A stretch of 21,826 nucleotides of DNA from Emticicia sp031378715 (lineage in GTDB: Bacteria > Bacteroidota > Bacteroidia > Cytophagales > Spirosomataceae): the NCBI GenBank assembly GCA_031378715.1, contig JANNEN010000457.1, positions 1 through 21,826 on the forward strand. The letters run 5' to 3'. Of this stretch, positions 7,626-14,095 are shown one piece after another. Under the pieces are notes generated by a model that was not told where the DNA came from, made no database searches, and saw only the letters and a program-made list of their open reading frames with translations. The position numbers and the translations under genes are program-made. The stretch's first letter is position 1. Each line of letters begins with the position of its first letter.

Positions 7626-7776
7626 GAATGATACAATGAGTGAATGATAGAATAATTTCAACAAACACAAATAATAACATTTGTAATACTTTAACTCCCA
7701 GTGAATAAATTTTGATGAAGAGATGATGATTTCGTGCAGTTTTTATTCATACATTCTATCATTCACTCATTCACAA
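7626..7776. repeat. Octad-repeat inverted repeat inside the ribosomal operon
   Basis: Positions 7635-7653 and 7753-7771 are a perfect 19-bp inverted repeat (AATGAGTGAATGATAGAAT and its complement), about 100 bp apart. The left arm region 7626-7657 divides into 8-bp units GAATGATA, CAATGAGT, GAATGATA, GAATAATT. The right arm 7745-7776 divides into ATTCATAC, ATTCTATC, ATTCACTC, ATTCACAA and abuts the rplK stop codon. It fills most of the 187-bp rplK-rplA gap and may affect mRNA stability or read-through. Confidence 0.7.
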
Positions 7777-8214
7777 TTAAAACGGAGCGTTGCCTGTGAT
7801 GGTGATACCCATGTTTTGGGCAGTACCGGCAATCATCTTCATTGCTGAATTTACAGTAAAGCAATTTAAGTCGGGCATCTTGGTTTCGGCAATTACTTGC
7901 ACTTGCTCCCAAGTCACCGTTCCCACTTTCTTACGATTGGGTTCGGCTGAGCCTGTCTTTACTTTGGCTGCTTCCAACAACATGATAGCAGCGGGAGGTG
8001 TTTTGAGTTGAAATTCAAACGATTTGTCAGTAAAGTAAGTGATTACTACTGGCACTACCATTCCCACTTTATCTTGGGTACGGGCGTTGAATTGCTTACA
8101 AAACTCCATGATGTTCAAACCTTTTGAACCTAACGCTGGACCAATCGGTGGCGAGGGGTTGGCTTGACCGCCTTTTACCTGAAGTTTCACATAACCTGCG
8201 ATGTCTTTCGCCAT
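7777..8214 (-). CDS. rplK: 50S ribosomal protein L11
   Basis: L11 binds the GTPase-associated region of 23S rRNA and is the site sensed by RelA/stringent factors. The 145-aa protein shows the whole family signature: the proline-rich N-terminal domain KLQVKGGQANPSPPIGPALG, NIMEFCKQFNART, FTDKSFEFQLKTPPAAIMLL and the RNA-binding end with GTVTWEQV, MPDLNCFTVNSAMKMIAGTAQNMGI. It is first in rplK-rplA-rplJ-rplL. The usual upstream genes nusG and secE are not there; instead a long leader and then an unrelated membrane protein gene precede it. Confidence 0.98.
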   Translation of the reverse strand: MAKDIAGYVKLQVKGGQANPSPPIGPALGSKGLNIMEFCKQFNARTQDKVGMVVPVVITYFTDKSFEFQLKTPPAAIMLLEAAKVKTGSAEPNRKKVGTVTWEQVQVIAETKMPDLNCFTVNSAMKMIAGTAQNMGITITGNAPF

Positions 8215-8299
8215 TGTCTTTCAGATTTAAAAGAATGTTGTTAAATAAGAATTTGGTTTCTACAAAAAAAGGTAACAATCTCCTTGAGTTTTGACCGCT

Positions 8300-8358
8300 A
8301 AAAAAATTCGCTATCAGCCAGGGGAAGCGACGACACGAATGTCGTCAAGGCTAATAGC
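8300..8358 (-). promoter_or_regulatory. Structured rplK leader, possible attenuator or L1-binding element
   Basis: On the minus strand an outer 10-bp stem joins GCTATTAGCC (8358-8349) and GGCTGATAGC (8319-8310), with one G-U pair. Inside it a perfect 7-bp stem GACGACA/TGTCGTC (8346-8340 and 8335-8329) closes a UUCG-type loop. Three nucleotides after the outer stem comes a run of seven Ts (8306-8300). This has the form of an intrinsic terminator placed in the leader of an essential operon. It is flanked by direct repeats CGGTCAAAA (8371-8363 and 8297-8289). Whether it is an attenuator, an L1-binding autoregulatory site or a small inserted element cannot be decided from one sequence. Confidence 0.55.
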
Positions 8359-8411
8359 AGAATTTTGACCGAAAACGATAAACATTCGCACATCTACCGA
8401 AAATCGGAGTG

Positions 8412-8442
8412 CAAAGGTATGGTTTTGGTTTGGAAAATGCAA
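8412..8442 (-). promoter_or_regulatory. Promoter of the rplKAJL operon
   Basis: On the minus strand TTG (8442-8440), a 20-bp spacer and TACCTTTG (8419-8412) match the Bacteroidota sigma-A promoter form TTG-N17-23-TAnnTTTG. Transcription would start near 8405 and give a leader of about 190 nt before rplK. It is the best promoter in the window. Confidence 0.75.
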
Positions 8443-8470
8443 AAAAATACAAAAATTGTTTTTCAGAAAG

Positions 8471-8812
8471 TTAGTTTTGTAAATCCTGACCGATATTGTC
8501 AATTTTGTCGTTGATGTTTTCGTAGTTTTGCTCCGACTCATCTTCCCATTTTTTGGTAATGTATTGCAAGAATAAATACCAAACCAAAGCACCCACACCA
8601 ACGCCAACGAGGTTGAACATTAGCTCTGAGCCTTTTTCCATGTTGTCGAATGTGTTGGGCGAGGCAAGGTAGGCAAACACTCCGAACAGTAGCTGCGTGC
8701 CATAATATACTACTACGGCTACGATAGCCCAGCCCCACGGCGAGCGGTTATGAATGGCGGCTAAATCGTAGAATTTCCTGCCAATCCAATAGATAATAAA
8801 GATTCCGAGCAT
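8471..8812 (-). CDS. Small membrane protein, unknown function
   Basis: I do not recognise a named family. The 113-aa protein has three likely membrane segments: MLGIFIIYWIGRKFYDLA (1-18, amphipathic), WGWAIVAVVVYYGTQLLFGVF region (26-47) and FNLVGVGVGALVWYLFLQYI region (66-85). A charged cytoplasmic-type tail follows (86-113: KKWEDESEQNYENINDKIDN). Proteins of this size and shape are common in Bacteroidota. It ends 29 bp before the -33 box of the rplK promoter and runs in the same direction. TATTTTTG at 8857-8850 on its strand is a possible -7 element. It is divergent from the dipeptidase. Confidence 0.75.
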   Translation of the reverse strand: MLGIFIIYWIGRKFYDLAAIHNRSPWGWAIVAVVVYYGTQLLFGVFAYLASPNTFDNMEKGSELMFNLVGVGVGALVWYLFLQYITKKWEDESEQNYENINDKIDNIGQDLQN

Positions 8813-8968
8813 AGTTTTGAATAGGTTTTCTTTAGTAGTTTGTAAAAGGCAAAAATAGCTATTTTTTAAATAACAATTTGTCTGGACTTGAAAGTTTTGA
8901 GTACAAAAGTTGGAACACGAATGACACAGATTAGGAGAAACATGGATTTTTAAGAATATCTGTAATCA

Positions 8969-9000
8969 TTGGTGTTTTTCCGCTTAATTTTCTAATTTCG
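8969..9000 (+). promoter_or_regulatory. Candidate promoter of the dipeptidase gene
   Basis: TTG (8969-8971), a 21-bp spacer and TAATTTCG (8993-9000), a one-base variant of TAnnTTTG, lie 26 bp before the ATG at 9027. Confidence 0.5.
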
Positions 9001-9026
9001 ATTTTTCTCAGTAAATATCAAAAAAG

Positions 9027-10100
9027 ATGCTTATAGTTGACGCCCATTTAGATATAGCCATGAACGCCATTGAGTGGAACCGTGATTACAGAAAATCTGT
9101 ATTCGAGATTCGGGAGCGGGAGCAAGGAATGACCGATAAGCCCGACCGTGGCAAAGGCGTGGTGTCGCTGCCCGAACTTCGCAAAGGTAATATCGGACTC
9201 GTGGTGGCTACGCAGATTGCCCGCTACGTTTCGCCCGATAATAAATTATCTGGCTACCATTCGCCCGAAATCGCTTGGGGTATCACGCAGGCACAATTAG
9301 CTTGGTACAAAGCTATGGAAGATTTGGGAGAAATGATACAAGTTACTGATAGTCAGTCACTTAACAAACATATTGATCTTTGGAATGATGCAAGCATTGC
9401 CAACGAAACTAAGCCAGTGGGCTATATCTTGAGCCTCGAAGGGGCCGACTCGCTCATTAATTTGTCTTATCTCGAAAAGGCTTACGCTTATGGTTTGCGT
9501 GCTTGTGGCCCTGCTCATTACGGGCCTGGTCGGTACGCTCCTGGTACGTCGATGTCGGGCGGTTTGACAAAGATGGGGCGGGAATTGGTGCAAGAAATGG
9601 ACAAACTCAACATGATTTTGGACGTAACGCACCTGACCGATGAGGGTTTTATGGAAGCATTAGATTTGTTTAAAGGTAACGTTTGGGCAAGTCATCATAA
9701 TTGCCGAACTTTGGTTGATTATCAGCGACAACTGACCGACGAACAAATCAAGATTTTGATTGAGCGTGGGGCGGTTATTGGGGGAGTTTTAGATGCTTGG
9801 ATGCTCGTGCCAAACTGGACAAGGGGCAAAGACACCCCCCAAGAGCGGGGCGTGACGCTCAATAAATTGATTGATAATTATGATTATATTTGCCAAATTG
9901 CGGGAAACACAAACCACATTGCCATCGGTAGCGATTTGGACGGTTGCTTCGGCACGGAGCAAACCCCAACCGACCTCGAAACGATTGCTGATTTGCAAAA
10001 ATTACAAACTTTACTCACCAAAAGAGGGTATTCCGCTACCGATATTGAAAATATCTTTCACGGAAATTGGTTGCGATTTTTGGGGAGGGCGTGGGGGTAA
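9027..10100 (+). CDS. Membrane dipeptidase (M19 family)
   Basis: This 357-aa enzyme belongs to the renal dipeptidase (M19) family, zinc hydrolases of dipeptides, including D-residue forms. The metal ligands are visible: H7 and D9 in VDAHLDIAMN, E138 in LSLEGADS, H202 in LDVTHLTDEGF and H223/H224 in ASHHNCRTL; D303 lies in AIGSDLDGCFG. The protein starts directly at the first beta strand and has no signal peptide, so it is probably cytoplasmic. The ending FHGNWLRFL is usual for the family, but the last residues GRAWG come from a G-rich stretch unlike the rest of the gene. It stands alone, divergent from the small membrane protein gene. Confidence 0.93.
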   Translation: MLIVDAHLDIAMNAIEWNRDYRKSVFEIREREQGMTDKPDRGKGVVSLPELRKGNIGLVVATQIARYVSPDNKLSGYHSPEIAWGITQAQLAWYKAMEDLGEMIQVTDSQSLNKHIDLWNDASIANETKPVGYILSLEGADSLINLSYLEKAYAYGLRACGPAHYGPGRYAPGTSMSGGLTKMGRELVQEMDKLNMILDVTHLTDEGFMEALDLFKGNVWASHHNCRTLVDYQRQLTDEQIKILIERGAVIGGVLDAWMLVPNWTRGKDTPQERGVTLNKLIDNYDYICQIAGNTNHIAIGSDLDGCFGTEQTPTDLETIADLQKLQTLLTKRGYSATDIENIFHGNWLRFLGRAWG

Positions 10101-10167
10101 GGAATGAGTTGAAAATTAGTCAAAATAATTATAAACTGTTATATTCTTTTTTTTAAATGCTTGATTA

Positions 10168-10577
10168 TCAATTAAGTATCATCTCTAAGGAACGCAAACT
10201 AAATAACCTCACCCAGTACCGCTCATTCTTTTTACCCCATTCTTGGTTGCGGAGTGCCGCCCACTTAAATCTCACAGTGGCGTACCGTTCATTTAGCGTA
10301 GTTTCACTATGAATGCTAAATTGCGGTTTTACCTTCTTGAATGGAACAAAAGTATTCGGGCGGCGTTCCGCTTCGTGTTAATAGATGATTTTATTTGATT
10401 CCCGTTCCTTTATTAGACTTCTTGCGAAAGTCGTATAGATTGCAAAACCGTACCCGCTTCGGCGGTCTGATTTTCGGCTACAAATTGAGCAAATTTTTCA
10501 ACCGTAGCGGTGCTGTGAAATTCCATTTGGGCTTTAAAATTTATTCTATTTTCGCTCGAAAACTCACAATTTTTCAA
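10168..10577 (-). pseudogene. Decayed gene remnant (two frames), unknown family
   Basis: Two protein-like reading frames on the minus strand look like pieces of one broken gene or two neighbours. Piece A is open from a TTG at 10577 (ATG at 10526) to a stop at 10413-10415; it includes MEFHSTATVEKFAQFVAENQ and ends QSIRLSQEV. Piece B is open from 10377 to a stop at 10168-10170, in another frame and without a good start; it includes NTFVPFKKVKPQFSIHSET and ERYATVRFKWAALRNQEWG. Both have amino-acid make-up like real protein, while frames on the other strand here do not. An imperfect inverted repeat lies inside piece B: 10251-10264 (GCGGAGTGCCGCCC) and 10358-10371 (GGGCGGCGTTCCGC), two mismatches. 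I recognise no family. Confidence 0.4.
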
Positions 10578-10666
10578 TCATAAAAAAGTCTATTATATTT
10601 TCAACCTCCTTTGTGTATTGCATATTGTATTGCACATACTTCAAATCGAATAAGTACATAAAAAAC

Positions 10667-10701
10667 AAAAAAGCCTGATAATCGCTTGGTTATCAGGCTT
10701 T
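10667..10701 (-). terminator. Intrinsic terminator after the tRNA
   Basis: AAAGCCTGATA (10670-10680) pairs perfectly with TATCAGGCTTT (10691-10701), loop 10 nt. On the minus strand the stem is followed by a T run (complement of the A run at 10666-10672). It lies 8 bp beyond the 3' end of the tRNA gene. Confidence 0.8.
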
Positions 10702-10708
10702 CAACACG

Positions 10709-10782
10709 TGGGCCCACTTGGAATCGAACCAAGCACCTACTGATTATGAGTCAGTTGCTCTAACCGAATGAGCTATAGGCCC
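10709..10782 (-). tRNA. tRNA with CAU anticodon, probably tRNA-Ile2 (lysidine type)
   Basis: The cloverleaf is complete at 74 nt: acceptor GGGCCTA with TGGGCCC, D arm GCTC...GAGC, anticodon stem ACTGA/TCAGT with loop CTCATAA, T arm CTTGG-TTCGATT-CCAAG and discriminator A. No CCA is encoded. A CAU anticodon can be initiator Met, elongator Met or Ile2. C1 mismatch features of an initiator are absent: G1-C72 is paired. The acceptor pairs C4-G69 and C5-G68 match those known to mark tRNA-Ile2 for the lysidine synthase TilS in E. coli, while E. coli elongator Met has U4-A69 and A5-U68. I therefore favour Ile2, which would read AUA, but elongator Met is possible. Confidence 0.95.
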
Positions 10783-10832
10783 CTGAAAGTTTTCGTACTT
10801 CCACACCACAAATATAGATGAAAAATCTAAAA

Positions 10833-11402
10833 CTAAAAAATTCCTGCATAAAGTTCTTGCATCGAAAGCTCAATTTTTAAGGAACGCAACTGAATTTTTT
10901 CTTCCAAAGAATTGTAGGAACGGTATTGCCAAAAATCCACATTAGGCGGCTTGAAAAAGACTTCTACCCCAATTTTATGTTGCGAAATAAGCACATATTC
11001 AACAAAAGTACTGATTTGTTGGTATCTTTTAAACTTTTCATCTCGGTCGTATTCGGCCGTTTCGTTAGACAAAACCTCGACAATCAAACACGGATTTTTT
11101 ACCGCATTTTTATTTTTACTATACGTTTCGGGCTTACCACAAATCACCGAGGCATCGGCAAAAACATAGTTTTTTTCGTTGTAGCCTATCAGTAAATCAC
11201 TTTGAAAAACATTGCATTTTCTGCCTTTCAGGGCATTGGTCATCATTGTTCCCGCTCGGCTGGATAGTAAACTATGATTGACCGACCCACCCGCCATTGC
11301 AAAAATCTCACCTTCGTGATAAACAACTTTGTCAGTGGATTGACTCAGAATTTCGAGGTAATCTTCGACAGAATAATAAGATTTGGAAGCTATTTCTCCC
11401 AT
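10833..11402 (-). CDS. Uma2 family protein (PD-(D/E)XK nuclease fold)
   Basis: The 189-aa protein matches the Uma2/DUF820 family, which has a restriction-endonuclease-like fold and no settled function. Family motifs in order: YHEGEIFAMAGGSVNHSLL (28-46), NVFQSDLLIGY with FADASVICG (D in the acidic position), NPCLIVEVLSNETAEYDRDEKFKRYQQI (E, D and K of the active site) and VEYVLISQHKIGVEVF. Length is usual (about 180-195 aa). TAAATTTG at 11430-11423 on its strand is a possible -7 element 20 bp before the start. It is divergent from the HD phosphohydrolase gene and is the first of three nuclease-fold genes in the window. Confidence 0.88.
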   Translation of the reverse strand: MGEIASKSYYSVEDYLEILSQSTDKVVYHEGEIFAMAGGSVNHSLLSSRAGTMMTNALKGRKCNVFQSDLLIGYNEKNYVFADASVICGKPETYSKNKNAVKNPCLIVEVLSNETAEYDRDEKFKRYQQISTFVEYVLISQHKIGVEVFFKPPNVDFWQYRSYNSLEEKIQLRSLKIELSMQELYAGIF

Positions 11403-11536
11403 TTTTCAGTAATATTTATACGCAAATTTAGTAATATTAGCTTTCTGTAAAATATTTCACGCTCATTTTTTTCTTCTTCACAACTAAAACTGTCCTCTTC
11501 GTGTTGTCAAGGTAATATTTTTAAAAAATAAAATAC

Positions 11537-11544
11537 TAATTTTG
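11537..11544 (+). promoter_or_regulatory. Candidate -7 element for the HD gene and lpx block
   Basis: TAATTTTG fits TAnnTTTG exactly and lies 27 bp before the ATG at 11572. The nearest TTG upstream (11504-11506) is 30 bp away, so the -33 box is unconvincing. Confidence 0.45.
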
Positions 11545-11571
11545 CACCCGCAACGCATCGTAATTTATACC

Positions 11572-12801
11572 ATGACTAATAAACGTAAAATTTTCAACGA
11601 TCCCGTCTATGGTTTCGTCAGCATACCTTCCGACTTGATTTATGATTTGATTGAGCATCCTTACTTTCAGCGTTTGCGTCGCATCAAGCAGTTGGGTATG
11701 GCCGAATATGTTTATCCTGGGGCCTTACACACCCGTTTTCATCATGCTCTGGGAGCAATGCACCTCATGGGGCAGGCTTTGCAAGTACTACAAGCCAAAG
11801 GACATTATTTATCGGAAATCGAAATCGAGGCTGCCCAAATCGCCATTTTATTACACGACATTGGTCATGGCCCTTTCTCGCACGTACTCGAATATACCAT
11901 TTTGAATGAAGTAAGCCACGAGCATATTTCGGCACTTTTGATGCAAAAACTCAATGAAGAATTTGGCGGACAATTAGATTTAGCAATCGAAATGTTTAAT
12001 GGCACTTACGAGCGAGTTTTTTTTCATCAACTTATTTCGAGCCAACTTGATATGGATCGCATGGACTACCTCAACCGTGATTGTTTTTTTACGGGCGTGG
12101 CCGAAGGTACGATTGGCGTTGATAGAATAATCAAAATGCTCAATGTGGTTGATAATCAGTTGGTTGTAGAAGAAAAAGGCTTGCTCAGTGTCGAAAATTT
12201 TTTGAACGCCCGCCGCCTGATGTACTGGCAGGTATATCTACACAAAACCTCCATCTGCACCGAAGCCATGCTCATTCAAATAATCAATCGGGCGAGAGAA
12301 TTAATCAAAAATGGTACAGATTTATTTATAATGCCTTCATTTGCGTTGTTTTTGAAAGAAAATATTTCCTTAACTGCCTTTCAAACCGACAATAAATATT
12401 TAGATGCCTTTACCAAAATTGATGATTATGATATTTGGGCGTGCGTGAAATCTTGGCAGTTTCATTCCGATAAAGTTCTTTCAACGATCTGTCGAGATTT
12501 ATTGAACCGAAATTTATACAAAATCAAACTCTCAAATTTTCCGATTGAAGATTCACTCGTTGAATCCGTCACCGAATCACTCAAAGAAAAAAATATCGAA
12601 GAGAAAGACCTAAGTTTTTTTCTGATTGAAGGTAATGTAAGCAATAAAGGCTACGTTTCGGGCGATGAAACGATTAATATTCTAACAAAAAACCGAAACG
12701 TCGTCGATATTGCCGATGCTTCCGACTTGCCCACAATCAAGGCTTTGAGCAACATCGTGAAAAAATATTATATATGTTGGGGCAAAAACGTATCTTTGTG
12801 A
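11572..12801 (+). CDS. HD domain phosphohydrolase (SAMHD1-like)
   Basis: This 409-aa protein belongs to the HD superfamily group that includes SAMHD1 and bacterial dNTPases. The metal-binding set is visible: H57 in TRFHHALGAMHL, the H95-D96 pair in LLHDIGHGPFSH and the distal D160/D162 in SQLDMDRMDYLNRD. The start IFNDPVYGFV is also typical, as is HPYFQRLRRIKQLG. The substrate could be a dNTP or another phosphate ester; the sequence does not show which. I chose the ATG at 11572 because family members start just before KIFNDPVYG; the frame is open from 11542. Family members are commonly found just upstream of lpxD in Bacteroidota, and here lpxD follows after 166 bp. Confidence 0.9.
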   Translation: MTNKRKIFNDPVYGFVSIPSDLIYDLIEHPYFQRLRRIKQLGMAEYVYPGALHTRFHHALGAMHLMGQALQVLQAKGHYLSEIEIEAAQIAILLHDIGHGPFSHVLEYTILNEVSHEHISALLMQKLNEEFGGQLDLAIEMFNGTYERVFFHQLISSQLDMDRMDYLNRDCFFTGVAEGTIGVDRIIKMLNVVDNQLVVEEKGLLSVENFLNARRLMYWQVYLHKTSICTEAMLIQIINRARELIKNGTDLFIMPSFALFLKENISLTAFQTDNKYLDAFTKIDDYDIWACVKSWQFHSDKVLSTICRDLLNRNLYKIKLSNFPIEDSLVESVTESLKEKNIEEKDLSFFLIEGNVSNKGYVSGDETINILTKNRNVVDIADASDLPTIKALSNIVKKYYICWGKNVSL

Positions 12802-12861
12802 TTATTTTGCGATAAAAAAACAACTTTTTGTATTATTCTAAGAATATTTTTTACAAAACCT

Positions 12862-12904
12862 TTTAAGTAACCCCGAGCAAGACATCAAGCACCAGATACT
12901 TAAA
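12862..12904 (+). other. Stem-loop in the gap before lpxD
   Basis: TTTAAGTA (12862-12869) pairs with TACTTAAA (12897-12904) across a 27-nt loop. It lies in the 166-bp gap between the HD gene and lpxD and could be part of a leader, but it is a weak call. Confidence 0.25.
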
Positions 12905-12967
12905 GGTAAAAAAGCAAACATTGATACAAAAATAATCGCAAGATAATACTTGCACAGCATTAATGAT

Positions 12968-14005
12968 ATGGAATTTACGGTCAAGCAAATAGCAGAGCTA
13001 CTCAATGGTGAAGTTCGGGGTGATGAAACGTTGATAGTAAATCAGTTAGCTAAAATTGAAGAAGGTAAGCAAGGCGATGTTTCTTTTCTTGCCAACGAAA
13101 AATACGAGCCTTTTCTCTACACCACTCAGGCCAGTGTGGTCATTGTGAGCCAAAATTTTGAACCAAAAAAAGAACTTATTGCTACCCTCATTACTGTCGA
13201 AAACCCTTACACAGCCTTCACGCAACTACTCGAAGAATACGAGCGGCGTTTGAACTTTTCAAAGGTGGGTATCGAACAACCAGTATTTGTTGGAGAAAAC
13301 ACCACCATCGGCGAAAACATCTATCAAGGAGCGTTTTCGTATATCGGCAAAAATTGTAAAATAGGTGAAAATGTAAAAATCTATCCCCACGTTTATATCG
13401 GCGACAATGTAAACGTAGGTAACAATACCATTTTATACGCTGGTGTGAAGGTTTATCAAAATTGTATCATTGGTAACAACTGCGTGGTTCATTCGGGAGC
13501 AGTTATCGGAAGCGATGGCTTTGGGTTTGCTCCCCAGCCCGACGGCACTTACAAGGCCATTCCTCAGTTGGGCAATGTTATACTGGAAAACAACGTAAGT
13601 ATCGGGTCAAACTCAACCATTGATTGTGCCACGATGGGTTCGACGATTATTAGAGAAGGGGCAAAAATAGATAATTTAGTTCAGATTGCTCATAACGTCG
13701 AAATCGGTAAAAATACCGTCATTGCCGCCCAAACTGGCGTGGCGGGTTCGACCAAAGTCGGCAATAATTGTGTTATTGGTGGTCAAGTAGGTGTCAACGG
13801 ACACATCACCATAGCTGACGGCACCAAAGTTGGCGGTAAAGCGGGCATTACTAAAAGTGTGAAAAAATCGGGTCTGTCACTCAATGGCAACCCTGCTTTT
13901 GAGCTAAATGACTATCTGAGAGCAATGTCGATTTTACGCAAGCTCCCAGACTTAGAAAAACAAGTAAGAATATTAGAAAAACAAATAGCCGAACTCACCA
14001 ACTAA
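12968..14005 (+). CDS. lpxD: UDP-3-O-acylglucosamine N-acyltransferase
   Basis: LpxD adds the second hydroxyacyl chain, to the 2-amino group of UDP-3-O-acyl-glucosamine, in lipid A synthesis; it uses acyl-ACP in the cytoplasm. The 345-aa length is normal. Residues 1-100 form the uridine-binding domain (VKQIAELLNGEVRGDE, GDVSFLANEKY, VENPYTAF). Residues about 105-310 are a left-handed beta helix of hexapeptide repeats (IGENIYQGAFSYIGKNCKIGENVKI and so on). Family hallmarks are GSDGFGFAPQ, IDCATMGST and the catalytic histidine in NLVQIAHNVEIG. A C-terminal helix (KLPDLEKQVRILEKQ) ends it. I chose the ATG at 12968; a TTG in frame at 12950 is less likely. Confidence 0.97.
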   Translation: MEFTVKQIAELLNGEVRGDETLIVNQLAKIEEGKQGDVSFLANEKYEPFLYTTQASVVIVSQNFEPKKELIATLITVENPYTAFTQLLEEYERRLNFSKVGIEQPVFVGENTTIGENIYQGAFSYIGKNCKIGENVKIYPHVYIGDNVNVGNNTILYAGVKVYQNCIIGNNCVVHSGAVIGSDGFGFAPQPDGTYKAIPQLGNVILENNVSIGSNSTIDCATMGSTIIREGAKIDNLVQIAHNVEIGKNTVIAAQTGVAGSTKVGNNCVIGGQVGVNGHITIADGTKVGGKAGITKSVKKSGLSLNGNPAFELNDYLRAMSILRKLPDLEKQVRILEKQIAELTN

Positions 14006-14023
14006 GGTGTTTTGGCGTAAAAT

Positions 14024-14080
14024 AGGTTTTAGTATTGAGGGTTTAGTTATATTTTTTCTAAATCCTAAATCCTAAACCCT
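14024..14080. repeat. Heptad-repeat hairpin between lpxD and lpxC-fabZ
   Basis: The left arm divides into AGGTTTT (14024), AGTATTG, AGGGTTT and AGTTATA. The right arm at 14059-14079 divides into TAAATCC, TAAATCC and TAAACCC. AGGGTTTAG (14038-14046) is the perfect complement of CTAAACCCT (14072-14080). It fills the 90-bp gap. Confidence 0.65.
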
Positions 14081-14095
14081 TCTTACCTAAACAAA

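Noticed and set aside
9357..9632. Minus-strand frame of 91 codons inside the dipeptidase gene
   Set aside because: It lies wholly within a gene with complete metal-site motifs.
10395..10583. Plus-strand frame of 62 codons in the decayed region
   Set aside because: The minus-strand frames there look far more like protein; this one seems to be their shadow.
10614..10634. Direct repeat TGTATTGCA twice, 12 bp apart
   Set aside because: Too short and AT-rich to support an operator or attachment site.
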